Shown here: positions 55,537 through 64,000 of the stretch, piece by piece | How positions within the stretch are numbered: the stretch's first letter is position 1 | Layout: each line of letters opens with the position of its first letter | Source: Galdieria partita | Lineage: Eukaryota > Rhodophyta > Bangiophyceae > Galdieriales > Galdieriaceae | Assembly (NCBI GenBank): GCA_025991245.1 | Contig: BQMJ01000004.1 | Location: forward strand, 248,001 to 312,000 | Length of the DNA: 64,000 nt | Direction of reading: 5' to 3' | Notes under the pieces: model-generated | Told to the model about the DNA's origin: nothing | Database searches by the model: none | What the model saw: only the letters and a program-made list of their open reading frames with translations | Translations under genes and position numbers: made by a program

Positions 55537-58335
55537 TTAAACTTTGTAATAACCCATTTCCAATGTAAGTTTTTTCTCTTCTCGGATATCCTCAAAGACA
55601 CTCGAATCTTGTCGAAAAGATACTCTACGTTCTTCTCTGTTAACAGATCCATCGTCATAACCTTCAGATGTACTGCCTTGATGACTTAAGGCTCTATCCG
55701 ACGGTTCTATGGAGTTACGTATACTTTGTGAAATACTGTTCCAAACTCGAGGCGATTCAATACCAGGTTTCAGAGAGATTCCCACAAGAACAATATTATC
55801 TATAGTATCCAAAACTTGAAACAAACTGTATAAGAAAGTTAAATGCCGAACAGCATCGTCAGGATGCAACGGAAACTGGTTGTCCCACAACGTCAACTCA
55901 CTCAAATTGTCTAAAGACTTTCGAATTCCAAAATTCGACACTTCCTCGATTAAGTAGATACGAAGTTTTCTAAACTCGCCAAACAAATTCTCGTAAGCGT
56001 AGAATAACCTTTCATGTGATTCTTCAATCTCCGAAGTATCCCCTCGATGACTTGATTTCAATGCAAGCCTTTTTGAAATACTATCAAAGACGTCAGTCGT
56101 AGAACTCTTCAGTAACTCGTATTGTTCGTTCATATGAGATAAGTATTTGTTCCAAACTGTAGTTAAATATTTGCCAGTCAACTCTGGTTTCGAACTTAAA
56201 GCAACCTTCATGCATACAAGTCTCCTGAAAATGGAAGAAACAGCTTGTAACATTTTCGGTAACGAAGGATGAGTAAAGCCTATCGAAGGATCTAAGTTTG
56301 TCACTGTTCTCAACTTTGTCAGTTGGCCTTCAATTAAGTTCAATCTCTCTGCAACTTCAATCGTTGGTGTCCATCCCTCAGTTGATGCTTGTTGATTGCA
56401 TAAAACAAAGTGGTCAATAAAGTCGCAGAACAGCTGTTTTTCCTTATCCATAATATCGACTAGAGTTTTCTGACAATCCTTGGAAGCTTCGAAAGGCCAA
56501 AATACTGCAGACACCACTCCTACAACGAAACAACCTGCAAATACGCTCACAACTCTTGAAGCTGGATAGACAAAGGTAAAATTGTTGCCATATTGACATG
56601 AAACAGTAAAAAACTGTCCAAAAACAAAACCGAGATCTGCTATGATATACGATGGAAAGTAGAGAGTTGGAACTAGAGCTGCATAAATCCACAAACCCAT
56701 CCATAAAGTAAGAATATATGGGTCTTCCCCAGCAAACATTGTGGCAGCATATGCCAAGGCACTTGAAATTACTGTAGTCAGACAATAGAATAATAGTCTA
56801 TACCAAGTAAGTTCAACACCACGCATATAAATGATAATAACCATAATGTATGCTGAGACTGCATTGTAATCTTGGGTGAAATTATAATCTGCTTCAGAAA
56901 CACCAGCAACCAGAATAGAAGGAACTATAATAATTGCAACACTGAGAACTTGTCGAAACAGAAATTTGAGATTATCAGTATCTCGCAATAGTTGAGGGGA
57001 CCGCTTGTAAACTTCAACGGGCTCCCAAATAATTTCCAGCCATGAAAACAAATTCTTCCAAATATTGCCGCGTTCTTGTCGTTTTCGATAAATTCCTTGT
57101 ATATCCTCAAATATTTTAGATACTCCATCATCGAATGTTCTTAAGCTATATGAAAAGAATATAACAGAGACTGATTCCAATGAAGACGGAAGTTGCCTTG
57201 TACTTCTTGAATAACTATTGGTCCAGAACTGTTCAAAAATGTTTGCAATTTCTTTGTTAATGTAATATCGCAGATCATTTGGGAGCTTTTCGAGCTGACT
57301 TGGGTCACTGCCTGTTTTTAGACATTCGGCTAAACTTCTTAATAATTTACATAAATGATCACAATAATCCTTAAGCGTGTCCACAGACCCGTTGGTTAAC
57401 ATTTGAAATGACCCTTTACTAACAACCCGTTGTCTCCTGAGAATTCCAGCAACAGCTTCAATATAAACTACAAGTTGATCAACGTCTTTTATCAGTGTAT
57501 CCCATAATATCGAAGATTCCTCTCTAAAAGGATGGAGAATATCAGGTTCAAAAGGTATAAGAGGTACAAAGGTTCGAGTATAAAGGAGCGATGTGTGAAT
57601 TGCATAACAATCTTCCACTGCGGTAAAGCTTAGATTTTCTTTTTTCGATTCTGCATTTAATACAAAGGACGCAATACGCTCTAATATATCAGCACTTCTG
57701 CTTAGATTTTGAGCAACATTCAACCTAAGCTGTGTTCTTGCCAACTTTGGAAAGATACACAAACCGGCCAAAGCTGCGGCTGCTCCAGACCAAACTGCAC
57801 TTAGAAGGGTAGGATATATCACGAACCAGGCTCTAGAGGGGGAAGTTTTCACAGTAAAAATCAGAGTAGCGCCATACATGAAGTTTACAAGGATACCCAT
57901 GGGTGTAAGGTGAGGATTCAAACGTATGACAGCTATGAGAAAGCAACAAACTAACATAATAAAATAAAGAGCAATACCAGAACCATCTGCCATAGCGAGC
58001 GAAACTAAAGCTAAAACACTTCCAATTAATCCTGCAACAGCCATCACAAGACCTCCTCTAAATACTGAACCTACGTGCGAGTGACTTGCAGCAACGGTGT
58101 GAATCAAATACTCCATTATAGCTATATAGCAAACTGTTCTGTCTCTCATAACAGCAAAGAATACACATATATTAATTGCTAAGCTAACTAGAGTTATTCT
58201 TATTGCTATGAGAGAATTTCTAGAAATAAGAATCTTTCCTAGCCAAATAAGGAAACGGGGTACGTCCCTCCAGGAAATAGCACGCGTTTCCTCACAGACA
58301 CGTGTTAATAAACCTTTCAACACCTGTTTGTTCAT
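55537..58335 (-). CDS. FUSC-type polytopic membrane protein, copy 2
   Basis: This is the intronless paralogue of the gene at 22.9-25.8 kb, about 932 aa from the first ATG. It shares the repeated layout: six TM helices (NSLIAIRITLVSLAINICVF onward), helical cytoplasmic region, six TM helices (FLFRQVLSVAIIIVPSILVA onward), helical C-terminal region. Conserved pieces include SLAMADGSGIALYFI, YNFTQDYNAVSAYIMV, MRGVELTWYRLLFY and SCQYGNNFTFVYPASR. It belongs to the FUSC/YccS group; substrate unknown. The open frame extends upstream of the ATG but lacks another ATG, and the stop of the DDX51-like gene is just 58 bp upstream. Confidence 0.82.
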   Translation of the reverse strand: MNKQVLKGLLTRVCEETRAISWRDVPRFLIWLGKILISRNSLIAIRITLVSLAINICVFFAVMRDRTVCYIAIMEYLIHTVAASHSHVGSVFRGGLVMAVAGLIGSVLALVSLAMADGSGIALYFIMLVCCFLIAVIRLNPHLTPMGILVNFMYGATLIFTVKTSPSRAWFVIYPTLLSAVWSGAAAALAGLCIFPKLARTQLRLNVAQNLSRSADILERIASFVLNAESKKENLSFTAVEDCYAIHTSLLYTRTFVPLIPFEPDILHPFREESSILWDTLIKDVDQLVVYIEAVAGILRRQRVVSKGSFQMLTNGSVDTLKDYCDHLCKLLRSLAECLKTGSDPSQLEKLPNDLRYYINKEIANIFEQFWTNSYSRSTRQLPSSLESVSVIFFSYSLRTFDDGVSKIFEDIQGIYRKRQERGNIWKNLFSWLEIIWEPVEVYKRSPQLLRDTDNLKFLFRQVLSVAIIIVPSILVAGVSEADYNFTQDYNAVSAYIMVIIIYMRGVELTWYRLLFYCLTTVISSALAYAATMFAGEDPYILTLWMGLWIYAALVPTLYFPSYIIADLGFVFGQFFTVSCQYGNNFTFVYPASRVVSVFAGCFVVGVVSAVFWPFEASKDCQKTLVDIMDKEKQLFCDFIDHFVLCNQQASTEGWTPTIEVAERLNLIEGQLTKLRTVTNLDPSIGFTHPSLPKMLQAVSSIFRRLVCMKVALSSKPELTGKYLTTVWNKYLSHMNEQYELLKSSTTDVFDSISKRLALKSSHRGDTSEIEESHERLFYAYENLFGEFRKLRIYLIEEVSNFGIRKSLDNLSELTLWDNQFPLHPDDAVRHLTFLYSLFQVLDTIDNIVLVGISLKPGIESPRVWNSISQSIRNSIEPSDRALSHQGSTSEGYDDGSVNREERRVSFRQDSSVFEDIREEKKLTLEMGYYKV

Positions 58336-58393
58336 AAATAATAAAACTCTTTTCACATTTTTTTCAAAACCCTGCAAGGCTACAAAGAGTTTT

Positions 58394-60348
58394 CTAGAAA
58401 TTGTCTTGCAACCCAACCAAGCGCTGCAGCTCTTCCAACATCAAAAGTTCATTTTTTCGCTTCCTTTCTTCATCGTTCTGTCCAATCGACATGCGATAAT
58501 ACTTTTTCCCTAAATCTATTATACATTTCTTGATCGCTTCTTTCAAAGGTTTTCGACTTGAAATTAGTTTCCGTGATTCTGCTCGAACACAACACTGCAT
58601 ACAAATCACTGTTTCCATAACACTATAAATGAATGCATTAATGCAAAGGTAGAATATATTTGAAAAATGAGTCATTTTACCTTTCTCTTAAACTGGACCA
58701 GTCTACATTGCTATCGTTCATTTCCCTCCATATCAACTTGTTCTTTGAAGTGGTTCTGTCAATCTGCCCAAGCAACTTTCTAAAGTGATAAGCTTGATGT
58801 TGCAACAAAATGGTACAACCGGTTCCCCTGTGGCCTGCTCTAGCAGTTCTACCGACTCGATGAAGATATGTTTTGATATGAACAGGAACATCAAAGTTTA
58901 TGACATGGTCAATATTTTCCATATCCATACCTCTCGTGACAACGTCGCTACTTACAAGAATTTGAAGACGGTGTGAAGAAAAATCTCTGACAATATTACG
59001 TCTCTGACGACTTGACAGATTACTAGATAATTCAGCAATATGAATACAATTTTCACAATCAATATGTCCTGCAGAAAAGTACAAAGATAAAAAGCGAAAT
59101 AGTCGATGAGCTGAAGTCTTTGAACTAGCAAAGACAATAATTCCTTAGCCAAATTAGAATCTCACAAATAATATGTTTAGATTGATATTCTACCTGTCTT
59201 AGACAACGGAGAACCAAGATGCTTCAGATACCAAACCAATGAAACAAGCTTCTCTACTGGAGACTTGCATAACAAGACAAATTCTTCAAGTGCAAATGGC
59301 AACCAGTATTTCTGTTTTGCATGTTTCTCATTTGAAGAATTTCCTGAGCCAAAAGATATCACATCTCCATTGTAAGTAAAAACAGTTGGATTCAATAGTG
59401 ACAAGCTAGTTAACTTGGCAACACTATTTGTCTGAGTTGCAGAGAACAAAAGTTTGCGCAGTGGCTTCCGAAGACCAAGTTCTTCCGTGAAATAAAGTTT
59501 CCTATTTTCTGAACCACAAACATCATTGACGTGCAATAAATGTTTTAAAATGGTTTCAATACAGTCATAACTTTGACCACTCAATAAACGATCTATTGAA
59601 AATTAAGTAGATGCTTTAGAAGCAGTATGTTACTAACCCGTCTCGTCCAACACCAGAAACTCTACGGTTCTTAGTTGGAAACTACTGCTTCGGTGTATAT
59701 GTTCAACTAAACGACTAGGGGTGGATATAAGAATGTCAATCTTCCAAACAGCAGAGGGATATCCATCCTCTAAAAGATCGATAGTTTCTACAGTTTTCTT
59801 TCTCTCCGTTGCAATTGATGTCTCTCCGCCAAGTCCTATTATCTTCAAGTCGCTCTCTCCAGCCAAAGACAAGAAAACCGAGTAGATTTGATTAACAAGT
59901 TCTCTTTGCAAAGCTTAACGATAAATTTTGACAAGGTAATATTAAATACCTCGTAGGTACAATCACCAACGCACGTAAACACGGACGTGATCTTCGTAAC
60001 TTCAATGCTAAAGAACAAATGAAACAGTTCTAGTGAGCTCCAGCTAGTATACTTGCCACTCAAAATAGGAATTGTGTAGCACAAAGTCTTTCCTGTTCCT
60101 GTTGGAGCCTGCACAACGATATCGCCAGGCAAGTTGCTCCTAATCAGAGATTTCAAACGAAACGTTTCTTTCTCGGCGTTTTCAACGTACCTATCAAGAG
60201 ATTTTAAATATTTTATAACCGCCCACTGAAACCGGAACAGCTTAGAAATATTCATAGATATCAGCTGCTTCCCTATATGCTCAGGAAGTACTTTGACGTC
60301 CTTGTAAGGCCTAAAATCATTGGATGACCACTGCTGATGGTGAACCAT
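58394..60348 (-). CDS. DDX51/Dbp6-like RNA helicase
   Basis: This is a DEAD-box ATPase of the Dbp6/DDX51 group, which acts in 60S ribosome assembly. Six exons give about 568 aa; introns are 60008-60056, 59904-59949, 59593-59637, 59144-59193 and 58623-58680. Motifs: a Q-motif-like FRFQWAVIK, APTGTGKTLCYTIPIL (I), VPTREL (Ia), STPSRLVEHI (Ib), VLDETDRLL (II, DETD rather than DEAD), SATQT (III), SSDVVTRGMDME (V), HRVGRTARAG (VI). The 60008-60056 intron reads best as GC-AG (donor GCAAGT). Its start codon overlaps the head-to-head gene on the plus strand. Confidence 0.88.
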
Positions 60349-61577
60349 AATGAATCATCCAAACGGATGAAACTTCGAGTCATGGAAAGTATTACGAAGG
60401 GAGTTGAGAATTATCAAAGGAAGCAACGCTTTCACAAGAATGGAGTGAGTGACTTGGAAAATATCTCGGAGGATCATTATTTTGTAAAAAATAACTACAG
60501 ATATGTTGTTCCATATCCATTTGAATTTAGGGTGAATACCAAGCAGAGGTGGTTTGGACGACGTGTTCTGGAAGTTTTTTCTTGGGAATTTCCACATGGA
60601 AGTCAGCAGTATTGGGAGAAAGAATTAACAGAAGGTCGTTTGCTTGTGAATGGCGACAAAGTCTCACCCGATTTTATATTAAGAAACGGTCACGTTTTGA
60701 CCCACATAGTTCATCGTCACGAAGCAGCAACAACAACAGAAGAAGCGGAGATTATCTACGTTGACCCAGACAAAGTTGTCGTAAATAAGCCTGCAAGTTT
60801 GCCAGTTCATCCCTGTGGGAACTATAGGAAAAACTCGTTGATTGCTAGACTTTATGTAGAAAAAGATCTGAAAAATTTACATGTAACACACCGGTAGGTT
60901 TCTAATTGAAATCAAACAACGAGCTCACATTTCTTCAAACAGTTTAGATCGTCAAACATCTGGTTTGGTTATTTTTGCCAGAAACAAGAAATACGCCAAA
61001 ATTCTTTCTGAAAAATTTCACGAGCGGAAAGTGTACAAGACTTACGTCGCCAGAGTTCATGGCCGATTCCCTTCGGAAACTGTCGTCTGTAATCAGAAAC
61101 TTTGTTTTGATGTACATGATTGTGTTGGATCCTGCTCCGATTCAGGAAAGGATGCAACGACGGTATGGTTGGCATTCAGTAACGAAATTTTGTTTCTCAA
61201 ACCTGTAGATTTTCAAACTTCTGTCCTATAACAGTGATTTGGGGCATTCCTTGGTCGAGTGTAAACCACAAACTGGAAGAACTCATCAGATTAGACTGCA
61301 TCTTCAATACTTAGGTCATCCAATAGTGAACGATCCTTTATATGGCTTAGATTACGTAACAAATGACATGGAAAACGAGTTACATTCTCCATCAGTTGAT
61401 ACATTATCTGAAGACATTATTCAAAAAGGACAAGAACTAAACTGTCCAATATGTCCCCGCATTACCGTACATGACGCGAATGAGCGTTCATGTTCTATAT
61501 GGCTTCATGCGAAGGAATATAAAAGCTGCGACTGGGCATTTTCGTCCCCCCTACCTTATTGGTCGAATTTTACATAG
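60337..61577 (+). CDS. RluA-family RNA pseudouridine synthase
   Basis: This is a eukaryotic RluA-type synthase, resembling yeast Pus9/Rib2 that modifies tRNA position 32. Three exons (introns 60894-60942 and 61163-61208) give about 381 aa. The N-terminal S4-like region has [12 protein letters not shown] and [20 protein letters not shown]. The catalytic aspartate lies in [16 protein letters not shown] across the first junction. [20 protein letters not shown] and NDPLYG follow. The C-terminal tail has a CPIC pair before SIWLHAKEY. An ATG at 60367 would also serve and remove the 12-bp overlap with the helicase gene. Confidence 0.92.
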
Positions 61578-61607
61578 GAAACCATCCATAATCATAATAG
61601 GGACATG

Positions 61608-64000
61608 TTAGCAACCATAAAACGGATTAGATGCACCTTCGACACCGAAAAGAGAACTTGATTGCAAAAGTGCAAACCTGTCCACAGTGTATGCTAAAAT
61701 CCTTCCGTCAGATAAACCGGCAAGAAGGATACTTTCTTCTGCAGTTAAACATAAGGCACTCACAGGTGAGGATGGGCACGGTTGATAGCGATATAAAAGA
61801 TTTAGATCCCAACTTGAGTATACTGCCACTCCGCTGAGTTCATCTGCAACAAATAAAAGCCTTCCATCAACTGTTGTGGTATAACTAGTGATATTAGGCG
61901 ATGACTGTGTTTGACTGCTATTCTCCTGCAAACAAATGTATCGTTTTTTCAAAGGAACTCCATTGCCAGTGTACAAAACACAAAGTGCTTCCTTACTTGA
62001 TATTAAAATTATTTCATTTCGGCAAGTTACAGTAATACCGTCGACCAAAACCTCTTTCGAAAAATCAAGAATTCTCAGTAAATGACCATTTGTTAAGTTG
62101 TGAATCATCAAGGAATTACAAATATCATTACTGGCGATGACTCCAACTTCACTGTTAACTGCAACACACACAACTGGGTATTCATGTTCATAGAGAACTA
62201 ATCTTGGTCTTTCTTCAACCACTTTCCTTCGTCTTGCTGCATTTCCTTGTCCTTTCAGTATTGCACCAAGTTTAGTTTCGCCACCAGAATAACTCCTGTC
62301 CAGCTTCCCTCCCTGAGAATCCCTCACTCTTTCGGGATCTCCCCAAACTATTTCCCAAACAAAAATAGTGGTATCCTTTGAGCCTGTTACTAACGTTCTA
62401 CCGTCTGACCCAACAGCCAAACAAGTCACTATGTCTCTGTGCCCTTTCAAAGACTGAATTGGTCTATGAGCTTCTGATGTAAAACAACAACGTATTGACC
62501 AATCCCAGTGCCCAGCACTAATGATCACTTTGCCGTCAAAAGTAACAGCATATAGAGAGAATAGACGTGACATTGTCGATGCAGATAAATAAGTCCCTCC
62601 AACAATCTCTCCTCTTGAAGATATTTTCGTGTCATTGTTGCTCTCTTGAGAAGAAACCAAAGTACTCTCTGAAATGTTCTTTGTCTCTGTCTCAAAAGTA
62701 AACGGTGAACCTTGTAGATCAGGTAACGGTATCCATTTGTGCCGAAAAACGTACTGCTTATTTGTAATACTCACAATTCGGTCACCGGCTTGACATATCT
62801 GAATGAAGGAATCATCTGTTCCTATTAGAACTGAAAATTCCAACGCTGCCTTTAAACCCTGTGGAGTCCAATAAGAAGGCTGCAGAGCTACTCCACTATG
62901 ATCACGTTGTGGATGACCCGTCTCTTCCAGTAGCTGTGGTGGCGTTTGACCAAAATGTGCAATTTGAGTTTCCATCGATTCTCTCAACTCCATATCTTGA
63001 ATTGACTCCAGGTCGACTGCCCCCTCGTATGTCAGATAGAAAAACATGTTACATGCCTCGACAGCTGCTGGACCTCTCTGACGAAAACCAAAGATCAAAT
63101 CAATCCAGTGGTGTAAATTCAGAGAAACGTATTCACTTTCCAAGGCCTCCCTGTGCACACGTACAAAGTGTTCAGGTGAACCATTTGCCCACTTTGGCAA
63201 TATAACATCATTTATCAAATGACCATCTTGCGTTCTGCCAAATGATATGCCATTTTGATTTCGGAAAATTTCAGGAAAGTAAAAAAACTCTGGAATGAGT
63301 TCCTTTACATCTTGCATTGACTGAGTCACTGAATTCCAAGCTCCCTGGAGAGAGTAGAACATACGATCAGGATGATCAAATAGACCTCCTTGTAATTCAC
63401 GAGAAAGTCTCGTGAATGGTTCGACACGAACAAGGTAGTGCAAAACAGATGCAGCTGAAGAATAATGAGAACCATAATGAAACGGTGGAATAGTCTTATC
63501 AGCCCAAGTTTCAAAACGCTCTCGAAAACGCCTTTCGCGATCTCCACTTTCCACAAAGTTTGTAGATGGTTGACAACCAACAGGCTTAGTGAGGTCCCGG
63601 AATGTTTTTGGATCCGTAAAGTCAAGCTTTTCAGTAGAGTAATCTGCCAAAATCCAAGGAAATATTGGATATTGACAAAGATCATTATTTGAACGTCCAG
63701 CAAGACGATTTATAATGCACAAATATTCAAAATTGCTTAGTTGGCGTCGTTTCCAGCGAGCACAGGCATCTGCTAACAATGACTGAACTGTCTTCCAATC
63801 CAACACACAGCGAGGAAACTTAAACGCACCTCCCGCATAGACTGATCGAGGCCCACTCGTATTGTGAAAAGGTAATAGTCGGTTCTGGGGGAGGTCTAAA
63901 AGTTTCGATAAAAGCTTCAAACAAGTTTTGCATGCTCTTGAAGTTTGAAAGGCGAAAAAATAGGATTTCTTGTTTTTAAGAAATATTTCGAAAGCCTTGT
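61608..64000 (-). CDS. BEACH-WD40 protein, C-terminal part
   Basis: This gene is cut by the window edge; only the C-terminal part of about 795 aa is visible, without introns. The frame stays open to base 64000 and reads EIFLKNKKSYFFAFQTSR, the end of a PH-BEACH domain. The BEACH domain follows (NRLAGRSNNDLCQYPIFPWI, FHYGSHYSSAASVLHYLVRV, EPFTRLSRELQGGLFDHPDR, FGFRQRGPAAVEACNMFFYL). WD repeats follow (GHRDIVTCLAVGSDGRTLVT, GSKDTTIFVWEIV). This is the layout of LYST/neurobeachin/LRBA proteins, scaffolds in vesicle traffic and lysosome or autophagy biology. It ends 30 bp from the convergent pseudouridine synthase. Confidence 0.93.
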   Translation of the reverse strand, partial: KAFEIFLKNKKSYFFAFQTSRACKTCLKLLSKLLDLPQNRLLPFHNTSGPRSVYAGGAFKFPRCVLDWKTVQSLLADACARWKRRQLSNFEYLCIINRLAGRSNNDLCQYPIFPWILADYSTEKLDFTDPKTFRDLTKPVGCQPSTNFVESGDRERRFRERFETWADKTIPPFHYGSHYSSAASVLHYLVRVEPFTRLSRELQGGLFDHPDRMFYSLQGAWNSVTQSMQDVKELIPEFFYFPEIFRNQNGISFGRTQDGHLINDVILPKWANGSPEHFVRVHREALESEYVSLNLHHWIDLIFGFRQRGPAAVEACNMFFYLTYEGAVDLESIQDMELRESMETQIAHFGQTPPQLLEETGHPQRDHSGVALQPSYWTPQGLKAALEFSVLIGTDDSFIQICQAGDRIVSITNKQYVFRHKWIPLPDLQGSPFTFETETKNISESTLVSSQESNNDTKISSRGEIVGGTYLSASTMSRLFSLYAVTFDGKVIISAGHWDWSIRCCFTSEAHRPIQSLKGHRDIVTCLAVGSDGRTLVTGSKDTTIFVWEIVWGDPERVRDSQGGKLDRSYSGGETKLGAILKGQGNAARRRKVVEERPRLVLYEHEYPVVCVAVNSEVGVIASNDICNSLMIHNLTNGHLLRILDFSKEVLVDGITVTCRNEIILISSKEALCVLYTGNGVPLKKRYICLQENSSQTQSSPNITSYTTTVDGRLLFVADELSGVAVYSSWDLNLLYRYQPCPSSPVSALCLTAEESILLAGLSDGRILAYTVDRFALLQSSSLFGVEGASNPFYGC

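Noticed and set aside
1-64000. tRNA, rRNA, snRNA, CRISPR, and transposable or viral elements
   Set aside because: I looked in intergenic gaps for T-loop-like boxes, snRNA signatures, terminal repeats and reverse-transcriptase, transposase or capsid-type proteins and found none; a covariance-model scan would be the decisive test for RNA genes.

Overview
This window is a piece of a compact eukaryotic nuclear genome. Nearly every gene is broken by very short GT-AG introns, mostly 42-58 nt, and exons join cleanly into full-length proteins. Intergenic gaps are often under 150 bp, genes lie on both strands, and the DNA is moderately AT-rich. Plastid-type proteins (EPSP synthase with a leader, a plant-type plastid hexose transporter, a plastid-type START protein) sit among ordinary cytosolic and mitochondrial genes. 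Together this suggests a unicellular red alga of the Cyanidiophyceae, most likely Galdieria. That assignment is inference; no rRNA or organelle marker is present.

Layout. 0-10.4 kb: profilin (-), membrane gamma-glutamyltransferase (+), bZIP factor (+), proteasome lid subunit Rpn8 (+), A20/AN1 zinc-finger protein (-), a small one-TM protein (-) and the mRNA-export helicase UAP56/Sub2 (+) with an unusually long intron. 10.4-18.1 kb: a possible small gene (-), plastid sugar transporter (+), NTF2 (-), tRNA pseudouridine synthase PUS7/TruD (+) and mitochondrial ATP synthase alpha (-). 18.8-30.7 kb, all minus: Twinkle-like organellar primase-helicase, EPSP synthase, a large intronless FUSC-type membrane protein, a membrane-anchored degenerate NodB-fold protein and a membrane-anchored beta-amylase. 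30.9-38.2 kb: iPGM (+, divergent from beta-amylase), GT47 exostosin (+), UTP11 (+), plastid START protein (-) and an unlisted small gene (+).

38.9-50.8 kb: glucose-6-phosphate dehydrogenase (-), MCM2 (-), WDR20-type WD40 protein (-), an eight-exon orphan protein (+) and a truncated AMP-binding-fold protein (-). 51.7-64 kb: aldose 1-epimerase (+) whose 3' coding end overlaps an antisense START-domain gene (-), Mago nashi (+), a second intronless FUSC paralogue (-), a DDX51/Dbp6-like helicase (-) starting head-to-head with an RluA-type pseudouridine synthase (+), and the 3' part of a BEACH-WD40 gene (-) that runs off the window.

The genes are mostly conserved housekeeping functions. Two loose themes recur: RNA processing and ribosome or tRNA maturation (UAP56, Mago, UTP11, PUS7, RluA synthase, DDX51), and sugar metabolism (plastid hexose transporter, beta-amylase, iPGM, G6PDH, mutarotase). 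I saw no tRNA, rRNA, CRISPR or recognisable transposable or viral element. No clearly new multi-gene system stands out. The best leads are two catalytically stripped enzyme folds, the FUSC pair, the long UAP56 intron, overlapping gene ends and several unlisted small genes.
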